Of a stretch of DNA of 64,000 bases, positions 59,401 to 64,000 are shown piece after piece. Positions within the stretch are counted from its first letter, which is position 1. Every line of letters starts with the position of its first letter. The notes under the pieces are model-generated. The model ran no database searches. It had not been told where the DNA came from and worked only from the letters and a program-made list of their open reading frames with translations. The position numbers and the translations under genes are program-made. Origin of the DNA: Puffinus mauretanicus (lineage: Eukaryota > Chordata > Aves > Procellariiformes > Procellariidae); NCBI GenBank assembly GCA_023333565.1, contig JAJKFH010003927.1, forward strand, positions 62,001 to 126,000, written 5' to 3'.

Positions 59401-60133
59401 TGTGGGAAATGAAGGTTCATTCACTTGATCGTCCTTGGCTGGATGAGGGGAATAGTAGCTTCCCGGTGTAGGTCCCACCTCCTCCCAAACGCTTTGGAGG
59501 AAAAGCCCCTTGGCAGCACAAATACTAAGGCCGGTTAATCAAAGAGCACATGCTTTGATGGCACTAAGTTATAAAGGAGAAGAAAGTCTTTCAGGCATTC
59601 TTCAGTTTAGAGTGGAGTATTTCTCAAAGGAGGGAAGAAAAACTCAAATATGACTGCCAGACTTTCTGAGTCCCATTCATCTTTCAAGTTGAGCTGAGAT
59701 TTTACTTCTGGTTTACAGAAGCTGTCAAAACAGAAATTTTATACAAACTGATGGAGCTTTAATTATGGTTTATTGGCACAAGAGGTCTTAGGAAAATAGG
59801 AGCTGGCTGAATTCAGAAATATCCTGAAACAAGAGGAGTTAGTTAATAATTCTAGAGCCTAGCATGGCAGATGACGAGAAACACTGAGTGCTGTTTATTC
59901 AGGACATAAATCCAGAGCTGTTTGGATTAAACGGTGCCTGTGATATACCATGCTGCTGCCTATTACTTCCCAAGAAATGTTACACATGCTTTGTGCAGAG
60001 ATGAGCGTTTGACTCACAGCAGCAATGAAAAGTGGCACTGTGTGAGTGAAGGGTATTAATCCTGCTTTGCTCTTCATTTCAGTTGCAGAAAAAGAAAAGT
60101 GAAAGTTTGACCACCAGCAGTACCGAAAAGTGA
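11378..60133 (+). CDS. PDE9A: PDE9A, cGMP-specific 3',5'-cyclic phosphodiesterase 9A (complete spliced gene, 18 coding exons)
   Basis: The product hydrolyses cGMP to 5'-GMP with very high affinity and is insensitive to many classic PDE inhibitors (family knowledge). The coding segments join as 11378-11446, 23872-23942, 25744-25821, 26162-26205, 33196-33250, 34087-34157, 38774-38858, 42925-43006, 45330-45404, 48789-48875, 51995-52099, 53247-53329, 54171-54327, 55494-55607, 56267-56371, 57824-57952, 58141-58236 and 60083-60133. The sum is 1,557 nt, or 518 residues plus stop, with every junction in phase and every intron GT-AG. Catalytic residues seen are H252, H256, H292, D293, D402, E406, Y424, F441, Q453 and F456, in the same numbering as human PDE9A2. 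The gene is intact, with no frameshift or internal stop. Compared with human it lacks the 60-residue alternative segment of the longest isoform and about 16 C-terminal residues. UTR limits are not determined. Confidence 0.97.
11461..11990. promoter_or_regulatory. CpG-rich promoter-proximal block at the start of intron 1
   Basis: Beginning about 15 bases after the exon 1 donor, the sequence becomes dense in CpG. About 13 CpGs fall in 11469-11575 alone, including CGCG at 11533 and 11543, and more follow near 11755, 11820 and 11940. Surrounding intron sequence is CpG-poor. This is typical of a CpG island spanning the first exon of a vertebrate gene and suggests that the PDE9A promoter is close by. 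I see no convincing TATA box immediately upstream of the ATG, and the transcription start site cannot be fixed from sequence alone. Confidence 0.45.
12430..12780. promoter_or_regulatory. Second CpG-rich patch in intron 1
   Basis: CpG density is high here compared with flanking DNA (for example 12454-12484, 12620-12665 and 12700-12770). It lies about 1 kb downstream of exon 1 and may be the far shoulder of the promoter CpG island or an internal regulatory element. No coding exon was recognised. Confidence 0.3.
16516..16553. repeat. 19-bp tandem duplication (2 copies, 16/19 identical)
   Basis: Copy 1 (16516-16534) reads AGCACAGCTCCGTAATTCC and copy 2 (16535-16553) reads AGCATAGCTCCGAAATTCT. 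They are adjacent with no spacer and differ at three positions. This is a small local duplication inside intron 1. Confidence 0.85.
17544..17606 (-). other. Exon-like antisense ORF start with consensus donor (unverified)
   Basis: On the minus strand an ATG (17606-17604) opens 21 codons ([20 protein letters not shown], then M). They end exactly at a consensus GTAAGT donor (complement of 17538-17543). This could be the first coding exon of an antisense transcript within PDE9A intron 1. I do not recognise the peptide, the ORF simply continues past the donor, and one ATG-plus-donor coincidence is expected by chance in 12 kb. Confidence 0.15.
23872..23942 (+). CDS. PDE9A: PDE9A coding exon 2 (residues 24-47)
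   Basis: The exon encodes [20 protein letters not shown] and then GLP plus the first two bases of Arg47, matching the PDE9A N-terminal region. The acceptor is the AG at 23870-23871 (reads TATGGAAG|GTGATC), with a T/C-rich tract before it. The donor is AG|gtaggt. The exon leaves in phase 2 and joins correctly to exon 3. This N-terminal part precedes the catalytic domain, has no assigned enzymatic motif, and is affected by alternative splicing in mammals. Confidence 0.95.
23943..25743 (+). other. PDE9A: PDE9A intron 2 (1.8 kb)
   Basis: The donor is gtaggt and the acceptor is a cttttcag tract. The intron contains a perfect 9-bp inverted repeat at 24249-24272 and a short GGAATAGAGTAGAACAGAAGAG stretch near 24175. 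No coding exon was recognised. Confidence 0.88.
24249..24272. repeat. Perfect 9-bp inverted repeat with 6-nt loop
   Basis: ACTGGTAGG (24249-24257) and CCTACCAGT (24264-24272) are exact reverse complements separated by TGTGCG. It could fold as a hairpin in DNA or RNA. No terminator role applies in this eukaryotic intron. It may be a transposon end or chance. Confidence 0.8.
25744..25821 (+). CDS. PDE9A: PDE9A coding exon 3 (residues 47-73)
   Basis: The exon completes Arg47 and encodes [18 protein letters not shown], then TMPANSE and the start of Arg73. It is nearly identical to the mammalian exon, with small changes such as TADNS against TTDDA. The acceptor is TTTTCAG and the donor is AG|gtaagc. 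It is 78 nt long and leaves the frame unchanged if skipped, so in-frame skipping is possible, as known for N-terminal PDE9A exons in mammals. Confidence 0.95.
25822..26161 (+). other. PDE9A: PDE9A intron 3 (340 bp)
   Basis: This short intron has donor gtaagc and acceptor ..gactcttccag. No additional feature was seen. Confidence 0.9.
26162..26205 (+). CDS. PDE9A: PDE9A coding exon 4 (residues 73-88)
   Basis: This 44-nt exon completes Arg73, encodes [14 protein letters not shown] and leaves one base of codon 88. It matches the human TPYKVRPVAIKQLS stretch, with I78, T82 and G83 substitutions. Splice signals are TCTTCCAG before and gtaaaa after. In human the longest isoform inserts a 60-residue segment after this point. 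Here exon 4 joins in phase directly to exon 5, giving a PDE9A2-like protein. Confidence 0.94.
26206..33195 (+). other. PDE9A: PDE9A intron 4 (7.0 kb)
   Basis: The donor is gtaaaa and the acceptor is tatttttttcag. The intron occupies the position where mammals have alternatively spliced N-terminal exons. It holds a 167-codon plus-strand ORF at 26469-26972 that I do not recognise. It also has GC-rich patches (28420-28650, 29030-29270, 30150-30620) and an A15 run at 31691-31705. I found no clear equivalent of the human 60-residue exon. Confidence 0.85.
33196..33250 (+). CDS. PDE9A: PDE9A coding exon 5 (residues 88-106)
   Basis: The exon completes Glu88 and encodes [17 protein letters not shown] plus the start of Arg106, corresponding to human EREELIQSVLAQVAEQFSR. 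It begins the charged, helix-prone linker before the catalytic domain. A strong polypyrimidine tract and TTTTTTCAG precede it, and the donor is AG|gtaaga. Confidence 0.95.
33251..34086 (+). other. PDE9A: PDE9A intron 5 (0.8 kb)
   Basis: The donor is gtaaga and the acceptor is ttttcttttcag. The intron is AT-rich with no other recognised feature. Confidence 0.88.
34087..34157 (+). CDS. PDE9A: PDE9A coding exon 6 (residues 106-130)
   Basis: The exon completes Arg106 and encodes [20 protein letters not shown], then KVE and the first base of Leu130, nearly identical to human. Heptad-like spacing of I, L, V, L, M and L suggests an amphipathic or coiled-coil helix, which is inference. The donor is a strong gtgagt. 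Exons 5-7 together form the linker between the variable N-terminus and the catalytic domain. Confidence 0.95.
34158..38773 (+). other. PDE9A: PDE9A intron 6 (4.6 kb)
   Basis: The donor is gtgagt and the acceptor is gtgttgacag. The first ~550 bases (34170-34700) are strikingly C-rich on the plus strand. The rest is ordinary intron. A near-perfect short duplication, ctgtctacaagt, occurs twice at about 36347-36373. A 116-codon minus-strand ORF at 37171-37521 was not recognised. Confidence 0.87.
34170..34700. other. C-rich, GC-rich block within intron 6
   Basis: The plus strand is dominated by C with long CCCC runs, and G runs lie on the other strand. Minus-strand ORFs of up to 244 codons here are compositional, as they contain low-complexity G/R/P-rich peptide. 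The block starts only about 12 bases after the exon 6 donor. G runs on the minus strand could form quadruplexes; this is inference. Confidence 0.6.
38774..38858 (+). CDS. PDE9A: PDE9A coding exon 7 (residues 130-158)
   Basis: The exon completes Leu130 and encodes [20 protein letters not shown], then EMAARSS and the start of Arg158, with one visible change from human (EEM against EEL). It is highly charged and probably helical. It is bounded by TGTTGACAG and AG|gtaagt, a near-ideal donor. Confidence 0.96.
38859..42924 (+). other. PDE9A: PDE9A intron 7 (4.1 kb)
   Basis: The donor is gtaagt and the acceptor is atttcatttcag. The last ~850 bases are spanned by a long ORF (42075-43214) that runs on through exon 8 in a different frame (see findings). 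Short TA/TG-rich low complexity occurs near 41070-41100. Confidence 0.87.
42925..43006 (+). CDS. PDE9A: PDE9A coding exon 8 (residues 158-185)
   Basis: The exon completes Arg158 and encodes [20 protein letters not shown], then DVPSYPK. This corresponds to human [27 protein letters not shown], and the exon ends in phase 0. It leads into the catalytic domain (about residue 181 onward in human structures). The acceptor is TTTCAG. The donor AAAG|gtacca is relatively weak. Confidence 0.95.
43007..45329 (+). other. PDE9A: PDE9A intron 8 (2.3 kb)
   Basis: The donor is gtacca and the acceptor is tttttgtctgcag. It contains a degenerate palindrome-like repeat at 43122-43193. The last ~450 bases (about 44880-45300) are GC-rich. 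No extra exon was recognised. Confidence 0.87.
43122..43193. repeat. Degenerate short palindrome-like interspersed element (copy A)
   Basis: It starts GGGCCTGATCCAAAATCCCT and ends TTGGATCC, so the ends are roughly inverted. The middle contains a GGAAGCTAATGGAAAAAGCT stretch. I associate this layout with an old amniote short repeat carrying CCATTGA-type inner motifs on both arms; I cannot name the family. Two relatives occur at 48370-48443 and 53831-53906. Confidence 0.45.
45330..45404 (+). CDS. PDE9A: PDE9A coding exon 9 (residues 186-210), start of catalytic domain
   Basis: The exon encodes [20 protein letters not shown], then WEPNE, almost identical to human ([13 protein letters not shown]..). 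It is the N-terminal helix region of the PDE catalytic fold. The length is exactly 25 codons, phase 0 at both ends. The acceptor is TGTCTGCAG and the donor is GAG|gtaaag. Confidence 0.97.
47959..48236 (-). mobile_element. 5'-truncated CR1 LINE, 3' end fragment
   Basis: On the plus strand it begins ATCACAGAATCATAGAATCA, the complement of the CR1 3' terminal tail. It continues through GGTTGGAAAAGACCTTTAAG, CATGTCCCTAAGTGCC, GGGATGGTGACTCAACCACT, TCCCTGGGCAGGCTGTTCCA and GGCCATTTCCTCTCATCC, all hallmarks of the avian CR1 3' region. The element is therefore in minus orientation and 5'-truncated. A 63-codon minus ORF across it corresponds to the C-terminal end of the CR1 reverse-transcriptase ORF. 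This supports an avian host. It is non-functional. Confidence 0.95.
48370..48443. repeat. Degenerate short palindrome-like interspersed element (copy B)
   Basis: It contains GGGCCTGATCC and then GGAGTCAGTGGAAAAACTCC and CACTGATTTCATTGAGC, the best preserved example of the inner AGTCAGTGGAAAAACTCCCACTGATTTC pattern in this window. A 13-base piece (ACAGCTAGGGCCT) is duplicated 26 bases apart at 48363 and 48389. It is related to 43122-43193 and 53831-53906. Confidence 0.5.
48789..48875 (+). CDS. PDE9A: PDE9A coding exon 10 (residues 211-239)
   Basis: The exon encodes [20 protein letters not shown], then NPITLKRWL, matching human [29 protein letters not shown] with conservative changes. It is 29 codons long and phase 0 at both ends. 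It forms helices near the N-terminal part of the catalytic domain. The acceptor is GGCTGCAG and the donor is TTG|gtaagt. Confidence 0.97.
48876..51994 (+). other. PDE9A: PDE9A intron 10 (3.1 kb)
   Basis: The donor is gtaagt and the acceptor is cttctctctgcag. It contains an old plus-strand LINE reverse-transcriptase remnant (about 49376-49780). No other exon was recognised. Confidence 0.88.
49376..49780 (+). mobile_element. Old degraded CR1/L3-like LINE reverse-transcriptase fragment
   Basis: Collinear landmarks of a CR1-clade ORF2 appear in order on the plus strand: AAAATCAATAAGTTATCAGG, TTTAAAAAGGATC, GGTTAGTAAAACTTACATCT, AAATTGATTGAAACAATA, TCTCACTAATCTCTTCTAAT and CCCAGAAAGGCCTGAACAAA. 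They are broken by many substitutions and indels, so no ORF survives. It is far more diverged than the CR1 copies at 47959 and 59055 and in the opposite orientation. The call rests on recalled consensus, not alignment. Confidence 0.6.
51995..52099 (+). CDS. PDE9A: PDE9A coding exon 11 (residues 240-274), metal-binding H252/H256
   Basis: The exon encodes [20 protein letters not shown], then [15 protein letters not shown]. It carries the PDE signature with H252 (general acid in human PDE9A2 numbering) and H256 (metal ligand) in [10 protein letters not shown]. Human has F-C-V-H-D and V-A-Q at the variable positions. It is 35 codons, phase 0 at both ends. The acceptor is CTCTGCAG and the donor is CAG|gtatgc. 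Confidence 0.98.
52100..53246 (+). other. PDE9A: PDE9A intron 11 (1.1 kb)
   Basis: The donor is gtatgc and the acceptor is gttttgtattttacag. No repeat or additional exon was recognised. Confidence 0.88.
53247..53329 (+). CDS. PDE9A: PDE9A coding exon 12 (residues 275-302), HD motif
   Basis: The exon encodes [20 protein letters not shown], then DHPGYNN and two bases of Thr302. The [10 protein letters not shown] motif supplies metal ligands H292 and D293 and is the HD-superfamily signature of class I PDEs. The acceptor is TTTTACAG. The donor AC|gttagt has T at +3 rather than the usual A/G, a weaker site that is nevertheless required for the conserved frame. Confidence 0.97.
53330..54170 (+). 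other. PDE9A: PDE9A intron 12 (0.8 kb)
   Basis: The donor is gttagt and the acceptor is ttttcttcacatcag. It contains a TG-rich stretch near 53785-53806 and a degenerate palindrome-like element at 53831-53906. Confidence 0.88.
53831..53906. repeat. Degenerate short palindrome-like interspersed element (copy C)
   Basis: The inner segment GGGATCAGTGAGAATCTCTT and CATTGACATTAGTGGGGG resembles the arms seen at 48370-48443. The flanks are too diverged to define ends. It is called by similarity of pattern within this window only. Confidence 0.35.
54171..54327 (+). CDS. PDE9A: PDE9A coding exon 13 (residues 302-354)
   Basis: The exon completes Thr302 and encodes [20 protein letters not shown] and [10 protein letters not shown], both identical to human. 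It then gives a more variable [20 protein letters not shown] and RQ. Human has AEPECNIFSNIPPDGFKQIRQ there, so the 340s loop is the least conserved part of the catalytic domain. The length is 157 nt, ending phase 0. The acceptor is CACATCAG and the donor is CAG|gtatga. Confidence 0.97.
54328..55493 (+). other. PDE9A: PDE9A intron 13 (1.2 kb)
   Basis: The donor is gtatga and the acceptor is ttttctttgctag. The plus-strand open stretch at 54330-54584 has no recognisable product. No repeat was recognised. Confidence 0.88.
55494..55607 (+). CDS. PDE9A: PDE9A coding exon 14 (residues 355-392)
   Basis: The exon encodes [20 protein letters not shown] and then [18 protein letters not shown]. It contains M365, a residue near the bound metals in human structures. 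The last residue is Cys392 where human has Leu (MTLLKM against MTCLKM). The donor TGT|gtaagg keeps the frame with exon 15. A GT two bases upstream would break the frame. The acceptor is CTTTGCTAG. Confidence 0.96.
55608..56266 (+). other. PDE9A: PDE9A intron 14 (0.66 kb)
   Basis: The donor is gtaagg and the acceptor is tatcctctttcag. It holds a MIR-like SINE remnant at about 56046-56135. Confidence 0.88.
56046..56135 (+). mobile_element. MIR-like core-SINE remnant
   Basis: The order CAGGGAAACCAAGGCAGAGG, ATAAGTGATTTACACAGGGT, AACTGAGAGAGTGGAAAAGA, ATTCAG follows the MIR core pattern (GAAACTGAGGC..AGAGG..TAAGTGACTTGCCCAAGGTC..GTGGCAGAGCCGGGATT) with heavy divergence. The call rests on recalled consensus only. 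Confidence 0.45.
56267..56371 (+). CDS. PDE9A: PDE9A coding exon 15 (residues 393-427), D402
   Basis: The exon encodes [20 protein letters not shown], then [15 protein letters not shown]. It differs from human at one visible position (V396 against I). It contains metal ligand D402 and pocket residues N405, E406, L420 and Y424 of the PDE9 inhibitor and substrate site. It is 35 codons, phase 0 at both ends. The acceptor is CTTTCAG and the donor is CAG|gtaaga. Confidence 0.98.
56372..57823 (+). other. PDE9A: PDE9A intron 15 (1.45 kb)
   Basis: The donor is gtaaga and the acceptor is tggatttgttccag. No other feature was recognised. Confidence 0.88.
57824..57952 (+). CDS. PDE9A: PDE9A coding exon 16 (residues 428-470), Q453 purine clamp
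   Basis: The exon encodes [20 protein letters not shown], then [20 protein letters not shown] and VTK. It holds the invariant glutamine Q453 and F456 that grip the cGMP purine ring, plus F441. A452 next to Q453 matches the PDE9-specific pocket. It is 43 codons, phase 0 at both ends. The acceptor is GTTCCAG and the donor is AAG|gtaagt. Confidence 0.98.
57953..58140 (+). other. PDE9A: PDE9A intron 16 (188 bp)
   Basis: This is the shortest intron of the gene. The donor is gtaagt and the acceptor is ttgttttcacctag. No feature inside. Confidence 0.92.
58141..58236 (+). CDS. PDE9A: PDE9A coding exon 17 (residues 471-502)
   Basis: The exon encodes [20 protein letters not shown], then [12 protein letters not shown], the last helices of the catalytic domain. 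It is nearly identical to human [20 protein letters not shown]... It is 32 codons, phase 0 at both ends. The acceptor is TTCACCTAG and the donor is GAG|gtaagc. Confidence 0.97.
58237..60082 (+). other. PDE9A: PDE9A intron 17 (1.85 kb)
   Basis: The donor is gtaagc and the acceptor is ttgctcttcatttcag. It carries a 3'-end CR1 fragment at 59055-59223. A moderately GC-rich patch lies just before it (58890-59040). No other feature was recognised. Confidence 0.88.
59055..59223 (-). mobile_element. Short 5'-truncated CR1 LINE fragment
   Basis: On the plus strand it opens with AATCACAGAATCATAGAATC and repeats the ATCATAGA unit about three times, the complement of the CR1 3' tail. It continues through GGTTGGAAAAGACCTTTAAG, CATCGAGTCCAACCG, CATGTCCCTAAGGGCC and GGGATGGTGACTCAACCACC, where similarity stops abruptly. 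It is in the same minus orientation as the 47959 copy but shorter, and its cleaner tail repeats suggest a younger insertion. Confidence 0.95.
60083..60133 (+). CDS. PDE9A: PDE9A coding exon 18 (residues 503-518 and stop)
   Basis: The exon encodes [16 protein letters not shown] and then TGA at 60131-60133. It corresponds to human LQKKTDSLTSGATEK, after which human continues 16 more residues. This protein therefore ends earlier, and the bases after the stop do not restore the human tail in frame. The acceptor is TTCATTTCAG. The tail lies outside the catalytic fold, so activity should be unaffected (inference). Confidence 0.93.
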   Translation: MQKKKSESLTTSSTEK

Positions 60134-61040
60134 GACAAAAAAGACTTTGAGCAAAACATAAGCCCTAAGGTTATTCTATTTTTGAGAAATACTGTATTTA
60201 CCAAACAGACATGGTGGCTACGTCAAAATCCAACTGGGACAATGTTCGCGGAGAGGTGGCAGGCACGGATGCGCTGCCTGCCTGTCTGCCTGCCCAGGCG
60301 CCTTGTCTGCAGCCTGCAGCCTGCTCGTGCAGGCACTGCCACCGTCGGGCACCAAGGGCTCCCCTCACTCCGGCATGCCCACCGCAGCCCCTCCGCCAGG
60401 ACTTCCCCTGCAGACATTGCACAGGTTGCAGCACAGCTCAAATCTTCAGCAGATTTGCCTTTTTGGTGACTACACTGACCACAGTCTGTAGAGACAAAGC
60501 GGAGTTTAGCTAAGGAGCCTTCTCTGGAAAATGATCCACTGGCATCCAATAATGAAAGAAAAAGTTGTTTTAGTCAAGATACTATATATATGTGTACAGC
60601 AATATGCTAATTACAGCATAGCTTAACAGATGCTTATATTCTGACAGGGGTTCTGGCATATATTTTTGTTTGCCTAGTAGGCCCTAATGACACATTTCTC
60701 TGTATTATTCTCTGAATTTTATAGTATTCACAGTACATTCAGAAGCCCAGCATAGTGGATGCAATTTTTTTTGTTTTCTACCCTAGAAGAAGTCAGAAGA
60801 AACCTTAGTGAGTTTGCAGGTTTGCTTTGTGGCCTGATACAGCTAGACGTCACAGGATCCTTTAGCACGAGCAAAGAAGGGAGCACAAACCTGAAACCAC
60901 TGTGCAAGCATATTTTTATCCTTGTGGATGCAAAAAGCAACAACAAGAAAAACCTTCAAAGATGTACAGATTTTTTTTTTTACTTTTAAACTGATCTGCT
61001 AAATAATATATTCTTCTACAGAAATGGGTGTTGTACTTGT
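60134..61040 (+). other. PDE9A: Probable PDE9A 3' UTR
   Basis: Sequence after the stop codon contains no canonical AATAAA in the first kilobase. The most plausible signal I see is the variant AATATA at 61005-61010, followed by a GT/T-rich stretch (TGGGTGTTGTACTTGTTTTC at 61025 onward) that could serve as the downstream element. AATGAA near 60552 is a weaker alternative. The true 3' end is undetermined. Confidence 0.35.
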
Positions 61041-64000
61041 TTTCTTTTGTGTATGCATTCACGTGAGAACTGTCTCTGATCCTAGAGACAAATGCTTTCA
61101 TAATGAATACAAGGTAAGGGTCTGTAAAGGAGAGGGGAGGGTCAGTTGTCCTTAAGAGGAGAAGCTTTAGAAACATTTTTTGTGGTATACTAGCATCGTA
61201 AGCGCAATACCGAAGGAGCTTCACTTCCCTTGATGACTTTGTAAAGGCTGGGAGCCAAGCTCTGCCCGGAGTTGCGGTCATGCCAACAGACAGCAGGCAA
61301 TACTGTGATTGACTCCTGTGCACCACCTCGCCAAAGGGGAGGCCGGAAGAAATCCCCCTTCCTTGTGCCCATGAGAGGTGAGCCACAGCCACGCTGCCCA
61401 CCCACTCCCGGTAGTTTCTCCCACTGGGGAAAGGTTGGCCTCCCTGGGGGTTTCAGCGGACAGGATGAGTTCCTATCACGGCATGGCTGCTGAGACCAGT
61501 GATTTGCATGCACCCTGGCTTGCTGGCATCCCTCCCCGGCAGCTGTAGGCATGCAGCCAGCGAAGCATCACGCATGTTGCTCCGGTCCTCCTTGGCTCAG
61601 CTTCCGAGGCTGCCCCATCAGCTTTGCTAGATGCGTTAGCAATAAGGGTAGTGCTAGCGCTATGCCTCTTCAAAGTCCAAAGCTGCATGCGTTGTCCTAG
61701 CTTTTTAAAAAGAGATGAGCAGGTGGGGCCCAACCTTTCCCCCCATGACCCAGTAAACACCTTAGGAAGCTCAGCCTCTTTGGCAGGTGTCTAGTACCAC
61801 GCTCACCACTGAAAAACAAACCCTGCCTCCTGCTCTGGAAATTCAGATTTATTCTCCTGTTGTTTCTGCACATTAATTCTGAACTTAACTCGTGTTTCTC
61901 CCCCAGTGCCATTTCCCATGTTTGGTCTCTTTCTTTTGCACAAAACCGTATTACTAAGCTGCTTTCCAGTCTCTCAGGGAGATCAATATTACCTGGAAAC
62001 ATCCATCCCTCTACCCTATTCCTACTTGCACATTTCCAGAGACCCAGGACAGGCCCACAGCTAGTTCTCTCTGCTGGTGCCTCTTTCCACCCAAGCTGCC
62101 TTCTCCTTTAAACAGCTTTTTGTGCGTGTGGTTTTTGGCTTTCTGCTGCAAACTGGAAAAGGGTCTGATCCCTGGATTTGAACAGTCCTGGGGGACCCCA
62201 AGGGAGATGGGAAGATCCGAGCACAGGGTCAGCGCCAAGCTACACAGACATCTTCATGAATGGATGAACTAAACCCCAGTTTTGATTAACCTCAAACTTT
62301 TGATGCTTGAAAGTTGGATCTGAATGATGTGGTTTGGGCCTTTTTTCTGTACTAAATCCTATAATCCAAAGTACATTGTGACCCAGATTGTTCTGCTGTG
62401 GAATTCTTCACTTCTTTTTCACAAGTAAATCAAATTTACCATCTCCATTCAAGCGGATTTCCGTCACAAATCAGCTCCCAAAGCAGATGTGCTGTGCACG
62501 AGCTATAAACAATTGCTTAGCATATGCCAAGTCCTGCATTGAGCTAGTTATATTAGATGAGAAAACCTGCTGTAGGAACTTGACTGCACCCTCCTCCCAC
62601 TAAAACTGTTTAAGAGTTAGATCCTGATAGGAAGGATTTTCTCTACCCATAAACCCTAATGCAACCAGCATTTATTAAGCATGCGCTTAACTCCCACAAG
62701 CCTAGTCATGGACCCTGGCGTACAGTAGCTAATTGCATAGTGCAGGCTCCTTAGCTTTCTCTAATTGAAGTGCATGGGAGCTTGAGAATTGATGGCCCTT
62801 GGTGCTTGTTTTGGCTCCATCATTTTTAAGAGCAACCTGAAAACTGTTTACTGGAGAGAGATGATCAGAAGACATTGGTGAAATCCCGCTGACTTTATTG
62901 GAGCTGCATCAGAAATGTGGAGGAGGGAATGCAGCCCGTCCTCAGGGCTGCACTAGTGACTGTCACGATGCTGTAACGCGCTGTGCAGCTTATTGAAAGA
63001 ACAGGCAACACCCAGGCTGCTATTCATAGACAGCTGTAAAAAAGACCACATGCAATCACAACCAGCTATTGGTATAAAAGGAAATACCACAGCATTTTTT
63101 AATTTCATTTGCCTTTGTAATATTAGATTTCTAAGAGACAATCCTCCCAACATATGTTTAACCAACGAGAATGCAAGGCATTCTCTCATAATTCTAGTTT
63201 CTTATACTTTTTCCATAATATTTGATGCTGTGATTCATATGCAAATTAACAGATTTGAGAATCTTGGCAATCAGCCCATTAAAATGTCACACATTTTCAG
63301 GATGACATTTTAAAACTACACTTAGCATGATAATGAAGTCTTTTGAGGCAGCCAGACAGATGTCTCAAGTGTGATTTAATCTTTTCTCTCCCTAACCCAA
63401 TGAGTAAGAGTGAACGTTATATCTCAGTCTTGTTGTTTCAGCTTACAGTAAGTGCCTTACAAAGAACTTTCTATGATCTGTTCCATGCATCTTTTCAGCA
63501 CCATGACAGTGCCACATGCATCCCAGCCTTACATTGCTACCTCTATACTCGTGATCAAAGATGAACATGAAGCAGGTTATAACTATTCCACGCCATTTAG
63601 CTTGGAAAACTAACAATGAGCCCTGTGATTTTACTTCTTATTGTTTTAAAATTATGAGATCCCACAGCCCCATACTCACTTCATTTTTTAGTATGGCTTT
63701 CATAATCGGATCAAACTAAGGCTACAGTATAACTGCATGTCTTGGGAAGGAAACAGCTTTTTAAAAATGCGAATACCCCCACAGCAGCCAATTTGCAATG
63801 AAAATCTGGTGTGTGTTAAATACACGCGTTATGTAATGCCAAAGAAGTATCTGTACGTGGAAATTGTTAATCTCAGTGCTGCCTCTGAGCAGCAATAATA
63901 ACAGCATCTGTTCCATATGGGAGCGAAGCAGAGTGCTGGTGTGGAGTATGATCCCATCAGGAGAAGCACTGTCAAGCAGTATTCAGTTTTCCTGTTTAAA
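61041..64000. other. Downstream intergenic sequence
   Basis: I see no recognisable exon on either strand. By mammalian synteny the 3' end of WDR4 would be expected in minus orientation beyond PDE9A, but none of its coding sequence was found here. ORFs of up to 120 codons (61190-61552 minus) are in moderately GC-rich DNA and have no recognisable domain. No CR1 or other repeat was recognised. Confidence 0.5.

Noticed and set aside
61041..64000. WDR4 or other neighbour exons downstream
   Set aside because: I looked for WD-repeat-like or C-terminal WDR4 sequence on the minus strand and found none.
1..64000. Prokaryotic features (CRISPR arrays, operons, riboswitches, IS elements)
   Set aside because: The window is vertebrate genomic DNA. 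No direct-repeat/spacer arrays or operon-like ORF runs are present.

Overview
This window is vertebrate nuclear DNA, almost certainly from a bird. It has long introns with GT-AG splice sites and no operons or dense ORFs. It carries two 5'-truncated CR1 LINE copies ending in the typical avian octamer-like tail (minus-strand TATGATTC/TCTATGAT units). The one gene I can identify is a complete protein-coding PDE9A gene (high-affinity cGMP-specific 3',5'-cyclic phosphodiesterase 9A) on the plus strand. Its 18 coding exons run from an ATG at 11378 to a TGA at 60133. All 18 exons join in phase to 1,557 nt, giving 518 residues plus stop. Residue numbering agrees with the human 533-residue (PDE9A2-type) protein through the catalytic domain: H252, H256, H292, D293, D402, Q453 and F456 all fall at the expected positions.

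Layout. 1-11377 is 5' flank. No exon is recognisable there, but it holds a ~200-bp degenerate minisatellite (9604-9804), a CpG-rich block (9880-10570) and an unexplained segment open on both strands (9230-9463). 11378-11446 is coding exon 1, followed immediately by CpG-rich sequence that probably belongs to the promoter/first-exon CpG island. Intron 1 (12.4 kb) is the largest. Exons 2-4 (23872-26205) encode the N-terminal regulatory region. Exons 5-8 (33196-43006) encode a charged, helix-prone linker. Exons 9-17 (45330-58236) encode the PDE catalytic domain, and exon 18 (60083-60133) the short C-terminus. 60134-64000 is 3' UTR and downstream flank with no second gene recognised.

Repeats are sparse, as expected for a bird. 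They comprise two CR1 fragments (introns 9 and 17, both minus-strand), one old degraded CR1/L3-like reverse-transcriptase fragment (intron 10), one MIR-like core SINE remnant (intron 14), and three degenerate copies of a short palindrome-like element (introns 8, 9 and 12).

I did not find a novel gene system. The most checkable oddities are a 379-codon ORF that runs through exon 8 in another frame, an antisense exon-like segment in intron 1, the absence of an obvious counterpart of the human 60-residue alternative segment, and a C-terminus about 16 residues shorter than human. From established mammalian synteny (SLC37A1-PDE9A-WDR4) I would expect those neighbours just outside the window, but none of their exons is visible here.
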